This document shows positions 7,164-15,395 of a DNA stretch of 34,973 bases, piece by piece. A program made the translations under genes and the position numbers. Origin of the DNA: Lacrimispora amygdalina (lineage in GTDB: Bacteria > Bacillota > Clostridia > Lachnospirales > Lachnospiraceae); assembly GCF_003432035.1 (NCBI RefSeq), contig NZ_QOHO01000087.1:1-34973 (forward strand). Reading direction: 5' to 3'. A model generated the notes under the pieces. That model ran no database searches. It saw nothing but the letters and a program-made list of their open reading frames with translations, and was not told the origin of the DNA. Each line of letters begins with the position of its first letter. The first letter of the stretch is position 1.

Positions 7164-7858
7164 ATGGAATTAAACATTATAAAAAATGAAGATTCAATTT
7201 TAGGTATGAAAAGCATGGAGGAAGAATGTGTTGACTTAATCGTAACAGATCCTCCGTATAAAACTATAACTGGTGGAGATAGCAATGGTAAAAATTCAGA
7301 AAGACCGAAAGGTATGCTTTCTGGTAATCGTAAATTATTTAAGCATCAAAACATTAAGATATCTGATTGGATGCCAGAAGTATATAGAATATTAAAATCT
7401 GGCTCTCATGCTTATATCTTTACCAATTCACTAAACTTAACTTAACTGAAATGTTAAACGAATCACAAAGGGTTGGTTTCAAACTACATAACTTGCTTGT
7501 ATGGGAAAAGAATAATTGTACTCCATCGCAGTTTTACATGAAGAATTGTGAATATGTTTTATTCCTTAGAAAAGGAAAAGCAAAGTGGATTAACGATATC
7601 GGGGGGAGTAAAACGGTTCATCAATTTAATAACATCATTGGGAGTAAAACTCACCCATGTGAAAAGCCAGTTGAATTATTGAAATTTTACATAGCAAATT
7701 CGAGCAATATGGGAGATGTGGTATTTGATCCGTTTATCGGTACTGGTTCAACTATGGTTGCCGCCAAAGAACTCGGAAGACAATATTTTGGATTTGAATT
7801 AGAGACACCATATTTTGATGTGGCTACAAATAAACTGCTAGATATAGTTGATAAATAA
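7164..7858 (+). pseudogene. Site-specific DNA methyltransferase (N4/N6 type), frameshifted by 5-bp duplication
   Basis: The N-terminal piece has the catalytic DPPY motif in VDLIVTDPPYKTITGG (about residues 28-43). The C-terminal piece has THPCEKPVELLKFYI and the SAM site FDPFIGTGSTMVAAKELG with RQYFGFELE. This is the beta-type amino-methyltransferase order, as in the gene at 1407 but only distantly similar. Translation stops at TAA 7443. The tandem repeat ACTTA-ACTTA (7435-7444) contains one extra 5-bp copy; deleting it joins NSLNLT directly to EMLNESQRVGF and restores about 230 residues. The lesion is therefore a single slippage-type duplication. As read, the N-terminal product would lack the SAM site. 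It is the fifth gene with the palindrome leader. Confidence 0.8.
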
Positions 7859-7877
7859 AATATAAACACAATATATA

Positions 7878-7936
7878 GATGTAATTTATGCATGAAATTG
7901 GGATTTTAAATCAATTACATCAACAACAATCCCAAT
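7878..7936 (+). other. H-type RNA pseudoknot or DNA double inverted repeat
   Basis: Two interleaved perfect 9-bp pairings: GATGTAATT (7878-7886) with AATTACATC (7913-7921), and ATTGGGATT (7897-7905) with AATCCCAAT (7928-7936). They cross, so both together give an H-type pseudoknot with loops of 10, 7 and 6 nt. It lies 20 nt after the methyltransferase stop and about 110 nt before the HEARO-like RNA. It could be the left boundary structure of the IscB element, a 3' UTR element, or the guide-side part of the omega RNA. The following bases (7937-8040) are plain AT-rich sequence with two TTTTACAA copies and no gene. Confidence 0.5.
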
Positions 7937-8043
7937 AATTTTACAATTTTACAATTAAATATAGGACTTATCAATAAGCAATTAAATTTATACTCAAACA
8001 TACACAAAAGTGGACACTTGTATATTACATATCTTTTGTATAT

Positions 8044-8275
8044 GGCTTATTGGTAGGTTTCAAGCCTAAGTGACTGCATTTATGGAAACATATATTGCAG
8101 ATATGAACTACGTTGTGAGAAAAAGTTAAAGACTTACCTTTAGATGTAATCTTCAGTCTGAAGCTCTAAGAGTGCCAATCAAGAAACTAGTCTAATGTCC
8201 TGATTAGATAACAGAGAAACACACGAACTCCTCATGACATTGGCAAGAAGAAAAATTCTCCGAAAGGAAGGTATC
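8044..8275 (+). ncRNA. HEARO / omega RNA upstream of iscB (approximate limits)
   Basis: Non-coding, highly structured sequence directly upstream of an iscB gene, the known position of HEARO (omega) RNAs that guide IscB. Visible helices are GGCTT/AAGCC (8044-8048, 8062-8066), a hairpin CTGCA/TGCAG enclosing TATG-GAAA-CATA (8074-8100), CTTCA/TGAAG (8151-8155, 8159-8163), and a long-range TGCCAAT/ATTGGCA (8173-8179, 8239-8245) enclosing TCTAAT/ATTAGA (8191-8196, 8203-8208). The guide would lie just 5' of the scaffold, around or before 8044. Identification rests on context plus secondary structure; I cannot run the Rfam model, and the exact ends are guesses. Confidence 0.65.
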
Positions 8276-8280
8276 CAGAA

Positions 8281-9516
8281 ATGGAATATAGTTTTGTAAT
8301 AGATAAAAACAACAAGCCTTTAGCACCAACAAAGGTAAATAAAGCATGGTATTTAATAAGAAAAGGAAGAGCAACACTAAAAAGTAAATATCCTATGGTA
8401 ATCCAACTCAAGAAAGAGATTGAAGCTGGTGAAGACAACGATGAAACGCATATTATGTGTGGTATTGACGATGGATCTGTTCATGTTGGTATCGCAATTG
8501 TACAAAAGTGTTCTACAAAAAACAAAGTGATATTTAAAGGAACGATTGAACAGAGACAAGATGTTAAACATCTTTTAGATGTTAGGCGAGGATATCGTAA
8601 ATATCACAGACAACACAAGAGATACAGAAAACCACGGTTTAATAACCGTTCTGCTTCAAAAAGAAAAGGTAGAATTGCTCCAAGTATTAAACAAAAGAAA
8701 GATGCTATTATAAGAACTATTGTATGGTTAAATAGATGGATTAATATTAGTGCTTATTGTTTGGAAGATGTTGCAATTGATATCAGAGCAATGACAGACG
8801 GATATAAACCTTATAAATGGCAGTATCAGAAATCAAACAGGTTAGATGAAAATTTAAGAAAAGCCACTATTTTACGTGATAAGTGTAAATGTCAAGAGTG
8901 TGGTAAATCGAATTGTTTGTTAGAAGTGCACCATATTAGAGCAAAAAGATATGGGGGTGCAAATACAATAGGAAACTTGATTACATTGTGTGGTAGCTGT
9001 CATCAAAAAACAGAAGGTAAAGAACAATCTTATGAAGAGATATATTTCAAGAAAATCAATTCTAGTCCCGTAAGACTTGATTATGCAATGCATGTTATGC
9101 AAGGAAAGACTTATTTACGTGAACAAATATTACAACTTGGATTTTTACATTTAACGACAGGTGGTGATACTGCTAACAAGCGTATTTTATGGGATATTGA
9201 GAAGTCGCATAGTAATGATGCTATCTGTATTACTGGTTGTAAGCCAGATAATTGCAATATTAAAGAGTGGACTATTAAACCCATGAGAAGAAAGTCTAAA
9301 GCAAAAACAGATAATGTTCTTGGAATAAAACATAGGGACTTGGTTTCTTATACTTATAAAAATGGTGAAACTCATACGGGATATGTTACAGCATTATATC
9401 CAGAATTAAATGCATTAAATTTTCAATCAGATACAAAACATTGTAAAAAAGTAAACGCACGAAAGTGTAAGTTGCTTTGGAAGTATAACAAAATATATTG
9501 GTTGGAATGTGCGTGA
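8281..9516 (+). CDS. iscB: IscB-family RNA-guided HNH/RuvC nuclease
   Basis: A 411-residue protein with the full IscB order. It has an N-terminal PLMP-type domain ([21 protein letters not shown], residues 11-31, with PLAP instead of PLMP), Ruv[15 protein letters not shown] (Asp63), and an Arg-rich bridge helix ([20 protein letters not shown], 101-120). RuvC-II is LEDVAID (Glu162), the HNH domain has [17 protein letters not shown]232 and CGSCH (about 204-241), and RuvC-III is KSHSNDA (His310, Asp313). All expected catalytic residues are present, so it looks active. IscB is the transposon-encoded ancestor of Cas9 and uses a HEARO/omega RNA; a structured RNA lies immediately upstream. No TnpA transposase is nearby, so the element is probably non-autonomous. 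The ribosome site GGAAGG is 9 nt upstream. Location in a phage anti-restriction region suggests phage-borne spread or a role in phage competition (inference). Confidence 0.9.
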   Translation: MEYSFVIDKNNKPLAPTKVNKAWYLIRKGRATLKSKYPMVIQLKKEIEAGEDNDETHIMCGIDDGSVHVGIAIVQKCSTKNKVIFKGTIEQRQDVKHLLDVRRGYRKYHRQHKRYRKPRFNNRSASKRKGRIAPSIKQKKDAIIRTIVWLNRWINISAYCLEDVAIDIRAMTDGYKPYKWQYQKSNRLDENLRKATILRDKCKCQECGKSNCLLEVHHIRAKRYGGANTIGNLITLCGSCHQKTEGKEQSYEEIYFKKINSSPVRLDYAMHVMQGKTYLREQILQLGFLHLTTGGDTANKRILWDIEKSHSNDAICITGCKPDNCNIKEWTIKPMRRKSKAKTDNVLGIKHRDLVSYTYKNGETHTGYVTALYPELNALNFQSDTKHCKKVNARKCKLLWKYNKIYWLECA

Positions 9517-9557
9517 TTGTACATATATGATTATATTTATGAAGGGAGGCAAAAGCG

Positions 9558-9758
9558 ATTAAAGGAATTATTTATGCTGAAGATTTAGCTATGGAATTAC
9601 TCAAATATCCCAGGGCTTTGGTTTGTGCTGGCAAAATGGGGTCAGATACATATAGAAATGACAGGAAAATAGAGAATGTATTTTTGAGAGATGGTGACAC
9701 CGTTGTCTTAAATGTAGAAAGTTATGATGAAAATGGAGAATTGAAATATTATCGGTAG
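9558..9758 (+). CDS. Small hypothetical phage protein with AUU in start position
   Basis: An open frame of 66 codons (IKGIIYAEDLAMELLKYPRAL...). A strong ribosome site GGGAGG (9544-9549) stands 8 nt before ATT 9558, exactly where ATG is expected. AUU is a rare start (known for infC). Otherwise the start is lost and the first ATG is at 9591 without a ribosome site. The frame ends at TAG 9756, 11 bases before the next gene. The protein is a small mixed alpha/beta type with no family that I recognise. It lies directly downstream of iscB, with only 41 bases between. Confidence 0.5.
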   Translation: MKGIIYAEDLAMELLKYPRALVCAGKMGSDTYRNDRKIENVFLRDGDTVVLNVESYDENGELKYYR

Positions 9759-9769
9759 GAGGATAGCAA

Positions 9770-10351
9770 GTGCAGATTAGTAACGTAAGTGTATATGGAC
9801 TTGAAAATGCAATCAGGGTCAGTAAGTTTCCAAAGGCGGTTAATACAGAAGATTGTACCAAAGAAGTAACGAAAACAACAGCTAAATTGGGATCATGCAA
9901 ATCGGGTACGGGACATGATAATTTCCTTAAGGGGATAGTGGTTCAGTTCGACATGAGGTTTACTAACAAAATGTCCGTGGAGTTGGAGAGATACCACTTC
10001 ATCGACTTCATTTCTAGTCAATCAACAATGCATAGGATTACAAAGTTCAGGCTTGAAGACCAGTGTAACGAATATGTAGATCAAAGAATTATTGATATCG
10101 TTCAGGAAATGATTGATGTCTATAACGGGTTGGAAGATATGGCGACTGAATTTGCCAAGGATTTGTATTTGAGAATCTTATATAATATTCCGTCCGGTTT
10201 TGAGTTGACCGCTGGGTTTACTACAAACTACCAGCAATTAAAAACAATCTATATACAGAGAAAAACGCATCGTCTACCTGAGTGGCGAGAGTTCTGTAAA
10301 TGGGTTGAAACTTTACCGATGTTTGGAGAATTAGTATTGGGAGGTGCTTAA
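9770..10351 (+). CDS. Hypothetical phage protein, distantly ThyX-like
   Basis: A 193-residue protein with GTG start (TAGGAGG, 9 nt upstream). ERYHFIDFISSQSTMHRI (about residues 72-89) could correspond to the ThyX signature region where RHR and serine residues bind FAD/dUMP. The C-terminal TTNYQQLKTIYIQRKTHRL followed by EWREFCKWV resembles the ThyX C-terminal helix in which a long arginine-rich segment contacts the substrate. Flavin-dependent thymidylate synthase makes dTMP from dUMP. The match is only by eye and the RHRxxSxNExSxR motif is not conserved, so an unrelated phage protein remains possible. Its stop codon is followed at once by the guanylate kinase ATG, and the neighbourhood is nucleotide metabolism. 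Confidence 0.45.
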   Translation: MQISNVSVYGLENAIRVSKFPKAVNTEDCTKEVTKTTAKLGSCKSGTGHDNFLKGIVVQFDMRFTNKMSVELERYHFIDFISSQSTMHRITKFRLEDQCNEYVDQRIIDIVQEMIDVYNGLEDMATEFAKDLYLRILYNIPSGFELTAGFTTNYQQLKTIYIQRKTHRLPEWREFCKWVETLPMFGELVLGGA

Positions 10352-10939
10352 ATGACAATTGTGTTAGTAGGAGCTTCTGGATCAGGAAAGTCTACGATAG
10401 AAGATTATTTCGTTTCTAACCTTGGATATGCAAAAATTGTATCTTATACAACCAGACAACCAAGGGCGGGAGAAATTAATGGAAAGGATTATTGGTTTGT
10501 TTCTAATCAAGAATTTGGAGAATTAATTTCTAAAGGGGAACTGGCTGAGTATGAAGAATATTCGCAAGGGAGATTTTACGGAACATCTAAAAGTGAATAT
10601 ACTTCCGGAAATAAAATAGTAGTACTTACTCCTAATGGCTTTCGACAGCTAAAGAGAAATTTAAAACTTTCACAAGATATTCTTACTGTTTATGTAGACG
10701 CAAGTCTTGGAAACAGAATGGTTCGTTACATAAAAAGATGTGGCGTGGATAAGTTCACATATGATGATAAGAATGAAATTTGTTCAAGAGTCGAAAGAGA
10801 TTTTGGAATGTTTTTAGGGATTAAAGACGAGGTCGATTTTGTAGTAGATAGTAATGAAAGTGTTTTGAATGCTGTTAATTCTATTATTGGAGAGGTTAGG
10901 AAGAGAGAAATTATTAAAGAAGATTTAAGCTGGTCATGA
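10352..10939 (+). CDS. Guanylate kinase-like nucleotide kinase
   Basis: A 195-residue protein of the P-loop nucleoside-monophosphate kinase fold. The Walker A motif is GASGSGKST (residues 7-15). It continues with the guanylate-kinase signature VSYTTRQPRAGEINGKDYWFV (parts: YTTRQPRAGE; G-x-D-Y-x-F), where the Arg/Tyr residues bind GMP, and EYEEYSQGRFYGT. It is close to the typical 190-210 residue length. It would phosphorylate GMP/dGMP to the diphosphate for phage DNA synthesis. It directly follows the ThyX-like gene (adjacent stop and start, ribosome site GGGAGG inside the previous gene), so the two are probably co-translated. Confidence 0.8.
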   Translation: MTIVLVGASGSGKSTIEDYFVSNLGYAKIVSYTTRQPRAGEINGKDYWFVSNQEFGELISKGELAEYEEYSQGRFYGTSKSEYTSGNKIVVLTPNGFRQLKRNLKLSQDILTVYVDASLGNRMVRYIKRCGVDKFTYDDKNEICSRVERDFGMFLGIKDEVDFVVDSNESVLNAVNSIIGEVRKREIIKEDLSWS

Positions 10940-10985
10940 AGTATTAGGTAATGAATGATGGTTTTTATCGGAAAGGAGATTAAGC

Positions 10986-11198
10986 ATGGTATTTGACCAG
11001 AATTGTCTTGCTACATATAAGGGTAAGAATAACCCTATGGGATTTATTAAAGGTCATATTTACGAGGTTATTGTTGAACAGAAGAAGCATGGTTGCGAGT
11101 TGTCGGTCTATTATGATACTACGATAGGTCATGATTTTGTAAAAGAGAAAATTCCATATGCAAGCGAAAAGAGCTTACAGTATTTCTGGGAATTTTAA
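10986..11198 (+). CDS. Small hypothetical phage protein
   Basis: A 70-residue protein with ribosome site AAAGGAG 8 nt before ATG 10986. The sequence is beta-rich (GFIKGHIYEVIVEQKKHGCE), resembling an SH3-like small barrel, but I do not recognise a family. It lies in the nucleotide-metabolism operon, two bases before the next gene. Function unknown. Confidence 0.55.
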   Translation: MVFDQNCLATYKGKNNPMGFIKGHIYEVIVEQKKHGCELSVYYDTTIGHDFVKEKIPYASEKSLQYFWEF

Positions 11199-11200
11199 TC

Positions 11201-11389
11201 ATGAATAAATACAGGAGTGTTTGTTGCGAGTCTTGTTATTATCAAAACAGTGCAGACGAATCAATACGCCTGGCTAAGTTGGGAAGATATTTTGAATCTG
11301 AAATAATCAGACCTTGCGATTTGTGCGATGGAGAATTGTGTTGGATATGGAATAAGTGTGATCCGAAAAAAGAATTCAAGGAGGAGTGA
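11201..11389 (+). CDS. Small cysteine-rich, probably zinc-binding phage protein
   Basis: A 62-residue protein with paired cysteines: CCESCYY (about residues 8-14) and CDLCDGELC (about 39-47). This spacing suggests one structural zinc site or rubredoxin-like knuckles. No ribosome site is clear before ATG 11201; the start lies 2 nt after the previous stop, so it is likely translated by coupling. Similar small knuckle proteins are common in phage early operons. No specific role can be assigned. Confidence 0.55.
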   Translation: MNKYRSVCCESCYYQNSADESIRLAKLGRYFESEIIRPCDLCDGELCWIWNKCDPKKEFKEE

Positions 11390-11391
11390 TA

Positions 11392-11859
11392 ATGAAACAT
11401 GTATGGCTATGTGGTGCATCTGAAAAAGTTAGCTTTGAAGAAAGCAACGGTTGGCGCGAAGAGTGCGTGGAGAGGTTCGAAAATAATTCTAAGTATTTTA
11501 GAGCTTGGAATCCAAACGATTATTATAATTACGATGAGCGGCTTCATAAGTCTGACACTGAAATCATTAGATTTTGTTATAACAAAGTTGAACAGGCAGA
11601 TGTGATATTAGTTAATCTTCAGAGCATTAGAAGTTCTGTTGGAAGTCTTATGGAAATTGCATGGGCTTATTTACTTAGAAAACCTATTATCGGATTCCTG
11701 GAAGATGACCACATCGATATTGGAGGTGAAATTTTACCTCTGGATTTAAATAAAGAGTGTCACCCGTGGGTAATCGAATGTTGTGACAGGATTGAAACTG
11801 GAAACAGTGCTATTGAAGATGCTTTGTATTACATAGAAACTTATTATGGTGGAGAATAA
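11392..11859 (+). CDS. Nucleoside 2-deoxyribosyltransferase-like protein
   Basis: A 155-residue protein. ATG 11392 is chosen because AGGAGG is 7 nt upstream; GTG 11386 is also in frame. The Rossmann-like layout fits the deoxyribosyltransferase family: an N-terminal VWLCGASEKVSFE strand/loop, a central ADVILVNLQSIRSSVGSLMEIAWAY (parts: ADVILVN; GSLMEIAWAY) with the family's Asp and Glu nucleophile region, and KPIIGFLEDD. These enzymes exchange or hydrolyse bases on 2'-deoxynucleosides, salvaging precursors for DNA. Phage members often act on dNMPs. It lies with guanylate kinase and ribonucleotide reductase genes, consistent with dNTP supply. Confidence 0.6.
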   Translation: MKHVWLCGASEKVSFEESNGWREECVERFENNSKYFRAWNPNDYYNYDERLHKSDTEIIRFCYNKVEQADVILVNLQSIRSSVGSLMEIAWAYLLRKPIIGFLEDDHIDIGGEILPLDLNKECHPWVIECCDRIETGNSAIEDALYYIETYYGGE

Positions 11860-11862
11860 TTC

Positions 11863-12024
11863 ATGAGAAAAGATGCGTTTAAAAATAAGAGTCAATCTAA
11901 TATGACGGCGTGGGATTTAGACTGTCCTCAACTATATAAGCCAAGTTGGAGAGGCAAGGCAAAAAGATTATTTAGAAGAATTGCAAGAAGGAAACTAAAA
12001 AGGGAAATTGAGGAGGAAGAATGA
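11863..12024 (+). CDS. Small basic hypothetical protein
   Basis: A 53-residue protein. The first half is neutral (KNKSQSNMTAWDLDCPQLY) and the second half is Arg/Lys-rich (WRGKAKRLFRRIARRKLKR) with an acidic tail, which could bind nucleic acid. GGAG at 11851-11854 stands 8 nt before ATG 11863. Its stop overlaps the next ATG (ATGA overlap at 12021-12024), and it supplies the GAGGAGG ribosome site for that gene. Function unknown. Confidence 0.55.
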   Translation: MRKDAFKNKSQSNMTAWDLDCPQLYKPSWRGKAKRLFRRIARRKLKREIEEEE

Positions 12025-12197
12025 AGGGATATTGCGATTTGGTAAAACGCGCAACATTAATTGGACTAGCCTTTTTAATCTTATATAAGATGGGACAGTT
12101 TGACATTATGAATAGCAATTCATTACTTTTTACAATATTATTTTTTATTGCATATATACTCGTCACATTAGCCATAAGGATAAAGGACAGGAGGTAG
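12021..12197 (+). CDS. Small two-segment membrane protein
   Basis: A 58-residue protein with two predicted membrane helices (about residues 10-23, LIGLAFLILYKMG, and about 33-52, LLFTILFFIAYILVTLAI) and a basic C-terminus. It overlaps the preceding gene by 4 bases and ends one base before the next membrane-protein gene. It may act with that neighbour, but no function is recognisable; small membrane proteins of phages include superinfection-exclusion and lysis-control factors. Confidence 0.55.
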   Translation: MKGYCDLVKRATLIGLAFLILYKMGQFDIMNSNSLLFTILFFIAYILVTLAIRIKDRR

Positions 12198-12198
12198 A

Positions 12199-12639
12199 AT
12201 GACAACAATTTTATTGGTGTGTATTGTAATGCTTTTTATTTCAAGAATCAAGGAAACTCCATCTATGTTAAGCGAAAATCGATACTACGAAAAAGTAAGA
12301 GAAGTTATTAAGAGTAACCAGGAGCTTCTAAATAATTTAACATACGATAAAAGAATATTTGTTGAGAATTTCGCAAAGTTTGCAGTATATCCATATTCAC
12401 TATTCATGTGTTTAATTTACGCTAGCATTGGAGCAAGAGTAGATTCACTGGCGATTCTTTTCTTATCTGTTATGCAGATATGGACAGTAATGATTACTAT
12501 GTATTTACAAAGAAATGTAAGCTACGTAAGTTTGTATGTAGATGATTTTAAATTCTATAGATGGCATTTCTTATTTAATGTAATTTTGGATTATATTTAT
12601 TATCCATTGACGTTTGTTGCGTTGTTGATGGGTTATTAA
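12199..12639 (+). CDS. Hypothetical multi-pass membrane protein
   Basis: A 146-residue protein with hydrophobic segments at about residues 1-14, 63-83, 84-103 and 120-143, so three to four membrane passes, and a soluble charged segment at about 15-60 (SENRYYEKVREVIKSNQ). The ribosome site AGGAGG lies inside the end of the previous gene, 6 nt upstream. It directly precedes the phage nrdD. I do not recognise a family. Confidence 0.55.
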   Translation: MTTILLVCIVMLFISRIKETPSMLSENRYYEKVREVIKSNQELLNNLTYDKRIFVENFAKFAVYPYSLFMCLIYASIGARVDSLAILFLSVMQIWTVMITMYLQRNVSYVSLYVDDFKFYRWHFLFNVILDYIYYPLTFVALLMGY

Positions 12640-12655
12640 AAGGAGGAATGATGTA

Positions 12656-14863
12656 TTGTTAAAGGTAATTAAAAGAGATTGTACAGAAGTAGATTTTGAT
12701 GAGTCTAAGATTTCAAATGCCATTATAAAGGCAATGAAAAATGGTAGCGGTATTTTAAATAGAAGAATTGCATTTACAATTGCGAGTGAAATACATGAAG
12801 AAAATAAGGATAAAGATGAGTTAAGCATTTCTGAAATTGAGTCTATGGTATACGATAAGTTGATTACAAAAAAGCAAAGATTAACTGCTAAAGCATATGA
12901 GGGATATCGCAGCGTCAGAGAATTTCAAAGGGATAATTGCAATACTATTGATGGAGAAATTGATGAATTGCTTAATGGTTCAAGTGAATATTGGGCAAGT
13001 GAAAACTCCAACAAAGACGAGAAACTTGTAACTACACAAAGGGATTACATGGCCGGTATTGTAAGCAAAGATATGTGCAAACGATATTTACTCCCACCAG
13101 AGATTGTCCAGGCGAACGACGATGGGATTATTCACTTTCATGATATGGATTATTTTGGACAGCGAACACTCCACAACTGTGATCTTATCAATCTCGAAGA
13201 TATGTTACAAAATGGAACCGTTATTAGCGGAACGATGATTGAAAAACCACATAGTTTCTCAACTGCTTGCAACATTGCAACGCAAATCATAGCCCAAGTA
13301 GCGAGCAGTCAGTATGGGGGTCAGACAATTACACTATCTCACCTTGCCCCATTTGTAGATGTAAGCAGACAAAAAATACGCAAAGAGGTAATCACAGAGC
13401 GTATTAAACATGGAGACTCTTTAGAAGATAGTGTTGTTAACGATGTTGTCCAAGAGAGACTTAAAAATGAAATAAGTCGTGGTGTACAAACAATCCAATA
13501 TCAGGTAATCACGCTCCTAACGACGAACGGACAAGCACCCTTTTTATCAATCTGTATGTATTTAAATGAGGTAGAAGATAAGCAGACAAAAGAAGATTTG
13601 GCTCTAATTATTGAAGAAGTTCTCACACAAAGGATACAGGGAGTTAAAAATGAAGTAGGGGTTTGGATCACACCTGCTTTCCCAAAGCTTCTTTATGTCC
13701 TTGAAGAAGATAATATTTATGAAAATAGTCCATATTGGCATTTAACTGAATTAGCGGCCAGATGTACTGCTAAAAGAATGGTTCCAGATTACATATCTGA
13801 AAAGAAAATGCTAGAATACAAGATCGATAAAAATGGAAACGGGAATTGCTATCCGTGTATGGGCTGCAGAAGTTTCCTAACCCCATACATAAATAAAAAT
13901 GGCGAACCACAGTATTACGGCAGATTTAATCAGGGAGTTGTGACGATTTCACTTCCAGATATTGCATTATCCTCTGATGGAGATGTTGATACTTTTTGGA
14001 CAATTTTTGACGAAAGAATGGAATTGTGTCATAAGGCATTACAGTGTAGGCATGAAAGACTTGAAGGAACTTCTTCTGATGTAGCACCGATATTATGGCA
14101 AAATGGGGCATTAGGCAGATTAAAAAAAGGAGAAAAAATTGACGGATTACTTCATAACGGATATTCTACTCTTTCTCTTGGCTATGCTGGACTGTACGAA
14201 TGCGTAAAATATATGACCGGTAATTCTCACACCGATGGAGATGTCGGAACTGAATTTGCTATAGAAGTAATGCAGAAGTTAAATGACTACTGTAATAAAT
14301 GGAAAGCAGAAGAAAATATTGATTACAGTGTTTATGGATCTCCAATTGAGTCAACTACGTATAAATTTGCAAAGTGTTTAAAGAAACGTTTTGGTATAGT
14401 TGAGGGGATCACAGATAGAGACTACATAACGAATTCTTATCATATTCCGGTATTTGAAGAAATTGATCCGTTTGAAAAGTTGGAAATTGAAAGTAGGTTT
14501 CAAAAGCTTAGTCCAGGAGGAGCTATTAGTTACATTGAGTGTGCCGACTTGACGAAGAATATTTCTGCCGTGTTAGAAGTCATGAAGTTTATATATGACC
14601 ATATTATGTATGCTGAATTAAATACTAAGAGTGATTATTGTCAGATGTGTGGATTCGATGGAGAAATAAAAATTGTTGAAGAAAACGGAGAATTAATTTG
14701 GGAGTGTCCAAGTTGTAAAAACAGAGATAAATCTAAAATGAACGTGACGAGACGGACATGTGGATATATTGGAACTAATTTCTGGAATCCTGGGCGAACT
14801 GAAGAAATAGCCGAGAGATATGTCCATTTAGACGATCATAAGTTAGAAGGTGATAAAAATTAA
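12656..14863 (+). CDS. nrdD: Phage anaerobic (class III) ribonucleoside-triphosphate reductase
   Basis: A 735-residue class III ribonucleotide reductase. It has an N-terminal ATP-cone (VIKRDCTEVDFDESKISNAI, residues 3-22, for allosteric control), catalytic-barrel segments such as DGIIHFHDMDYFGQRTLHNC and PHSFSTACNIATQI, and a C-terminal zinc site CQMCGF ... CPSCKN. The glycyl-radical motif RRTCGYIGTNFWNPGR follows near residue 715. It reduces NTPs to dNTPs under anaerobic conditions with formate and needs activation by NrdG, encoded next with a 14-base overlap. The start is TTG 12656, 9 nt after AGGAGG. It is only distantly similar to the host copy at 32479. This is the core of the phage dNTP-supply module. 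Confidence 0.95.
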   Translation: MLKVIKRDCTEVDFDESKISNAIIKAMKNGSGILNRRIAFTIASEIHEENKDKDELSISEIESMVYDKLITKKQRLTAKAYEGYRSVREFQRDNCNTIDGEIDELLNGSSEYWASENSNKDEKLVTTQRDYMAGIVSKDMCKRYLLPPEIVQANDDGIIHFHDMDYFGQRTLHNCDLINLEDMLQNGTVISGTMIEKPHSFSTACNIATQIIAQVASSQYGGQTITLSHLAPFVDVSRQKIRKEVITERIKHGDSLEDSVVNDVVQERLKNEISRGVQTIQYQVITLLTTNGQAPFLSICMYLNEVEDKQTKEDLALIIEEVLTQRIQGVKNEVGVWITPAFPKLLYVLEEDNIYENSPYWHLTELAARCTAKRMVPDYISEKKMLEYKIDKNGNGNCYPCMGCRSFLTPYINKNGEPQYYGRFNQGVVTISLPDIALSSDGDVDTFWTIFDERMELCHKALQCRHERLEGTSSDVAPILWQNGALGRLKKGEKIDGLLHNGYSTLSLGYAGLYECVKYMTGNSHTDGDVGTEFAIEVMQKLNDYCNKWKAEENIDYSVYGSPIESTTYKFAKCLKKRFGIVEGITDRDYITNSYHIPVFEEIDPFEKLEIESRFQKLSPGGAISYIECADLTKNISAVLEVMKFIYDHIMYAELNTKSDYCQMCGFDGEIKIVEENGELIWECPSCKNRDKSKMNVTRRTCGYIGTNFWNPGRTEEIAERYVHLDDHKLEGDKN

Positions 14864-15395
14864 ATATGCTCAAATAAGAAAAATGGATATCAGCAACGGA
14901 GAGGGAATCGGCATCTCTCTCTTCGTTCAAGGTTGCCATTTTCATTGCAAGAACTGCTTTAACTCATCAACATGGGATTTTGATGGTGGTAAAGACTGGA
15001 CGGAAGAGGTAAGGGAAAGGTTTTTAGCCTTAGTAAGTAGGGCGCAAATAAAGAGAGTATCTATTCTTGGCGGAGAGCCACTTGCAAATGAGAACCTTAT
15101 TGATGTACTAGATTTGGTAAATGAAATCAAACATTCATATCCAGAGAAAACCATTTGGTTATATACAGGATATACATGGGAAGAAATATGGAAATCAAAA
15201 ACAGAGAAATTTAAATACTTTAAAAATAGAGTATTGCGTTGGGAAATAATCTCTATGTGCGATGTGATGGTTGACGGGCGTTATGTAGATGAATTAAGAG
15301 ACATTAGCCTTGCGTGGCGTGGTAGTAGTAATCAAAGAGTAATAAATGTAAAGGAGTCATTAAAACAAGAAAGGCTAGTTTTGTATTGTGATTAA
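14850..15395 (+). CDS. nrdG: Anaerobic ribonucleotide reductase activase (radical SAM)
   Basis: A 181-residue radical-SAM enzyme. The iron-sulfur ligands are in CHFHCKNC (the CxxxCxxC motif, about residues 30-37), followed by the SAM contact region ILGGEPLANENL (about 75-86) and IWLYTGYTWEE. It generates the glycyl radical on NrdD. GTG 14850 lies within the end of nrdD (14-base overlap) behind AGAAGG, so the pair is translationally coupled. Length is slightly longer than E. coli NrdG (154). All key residues look intact. Confidence 0.92.
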   Translation: MIKIKYAQIRKMDISNGEGIGISLFVQGCHFHCKNCFNSSTWDFDGGKDWTEEVRERFLALVSRAQIKRVSILGGEPLANENLIDVLDLVNEIKHSYPEKTIWLYTGYTWEEIWKSKTEKFKYFKNRVLRWEIISMCDVMVDGRYVDELRDISLAWRGSSNQRVINVKESLKQERLVLYCD

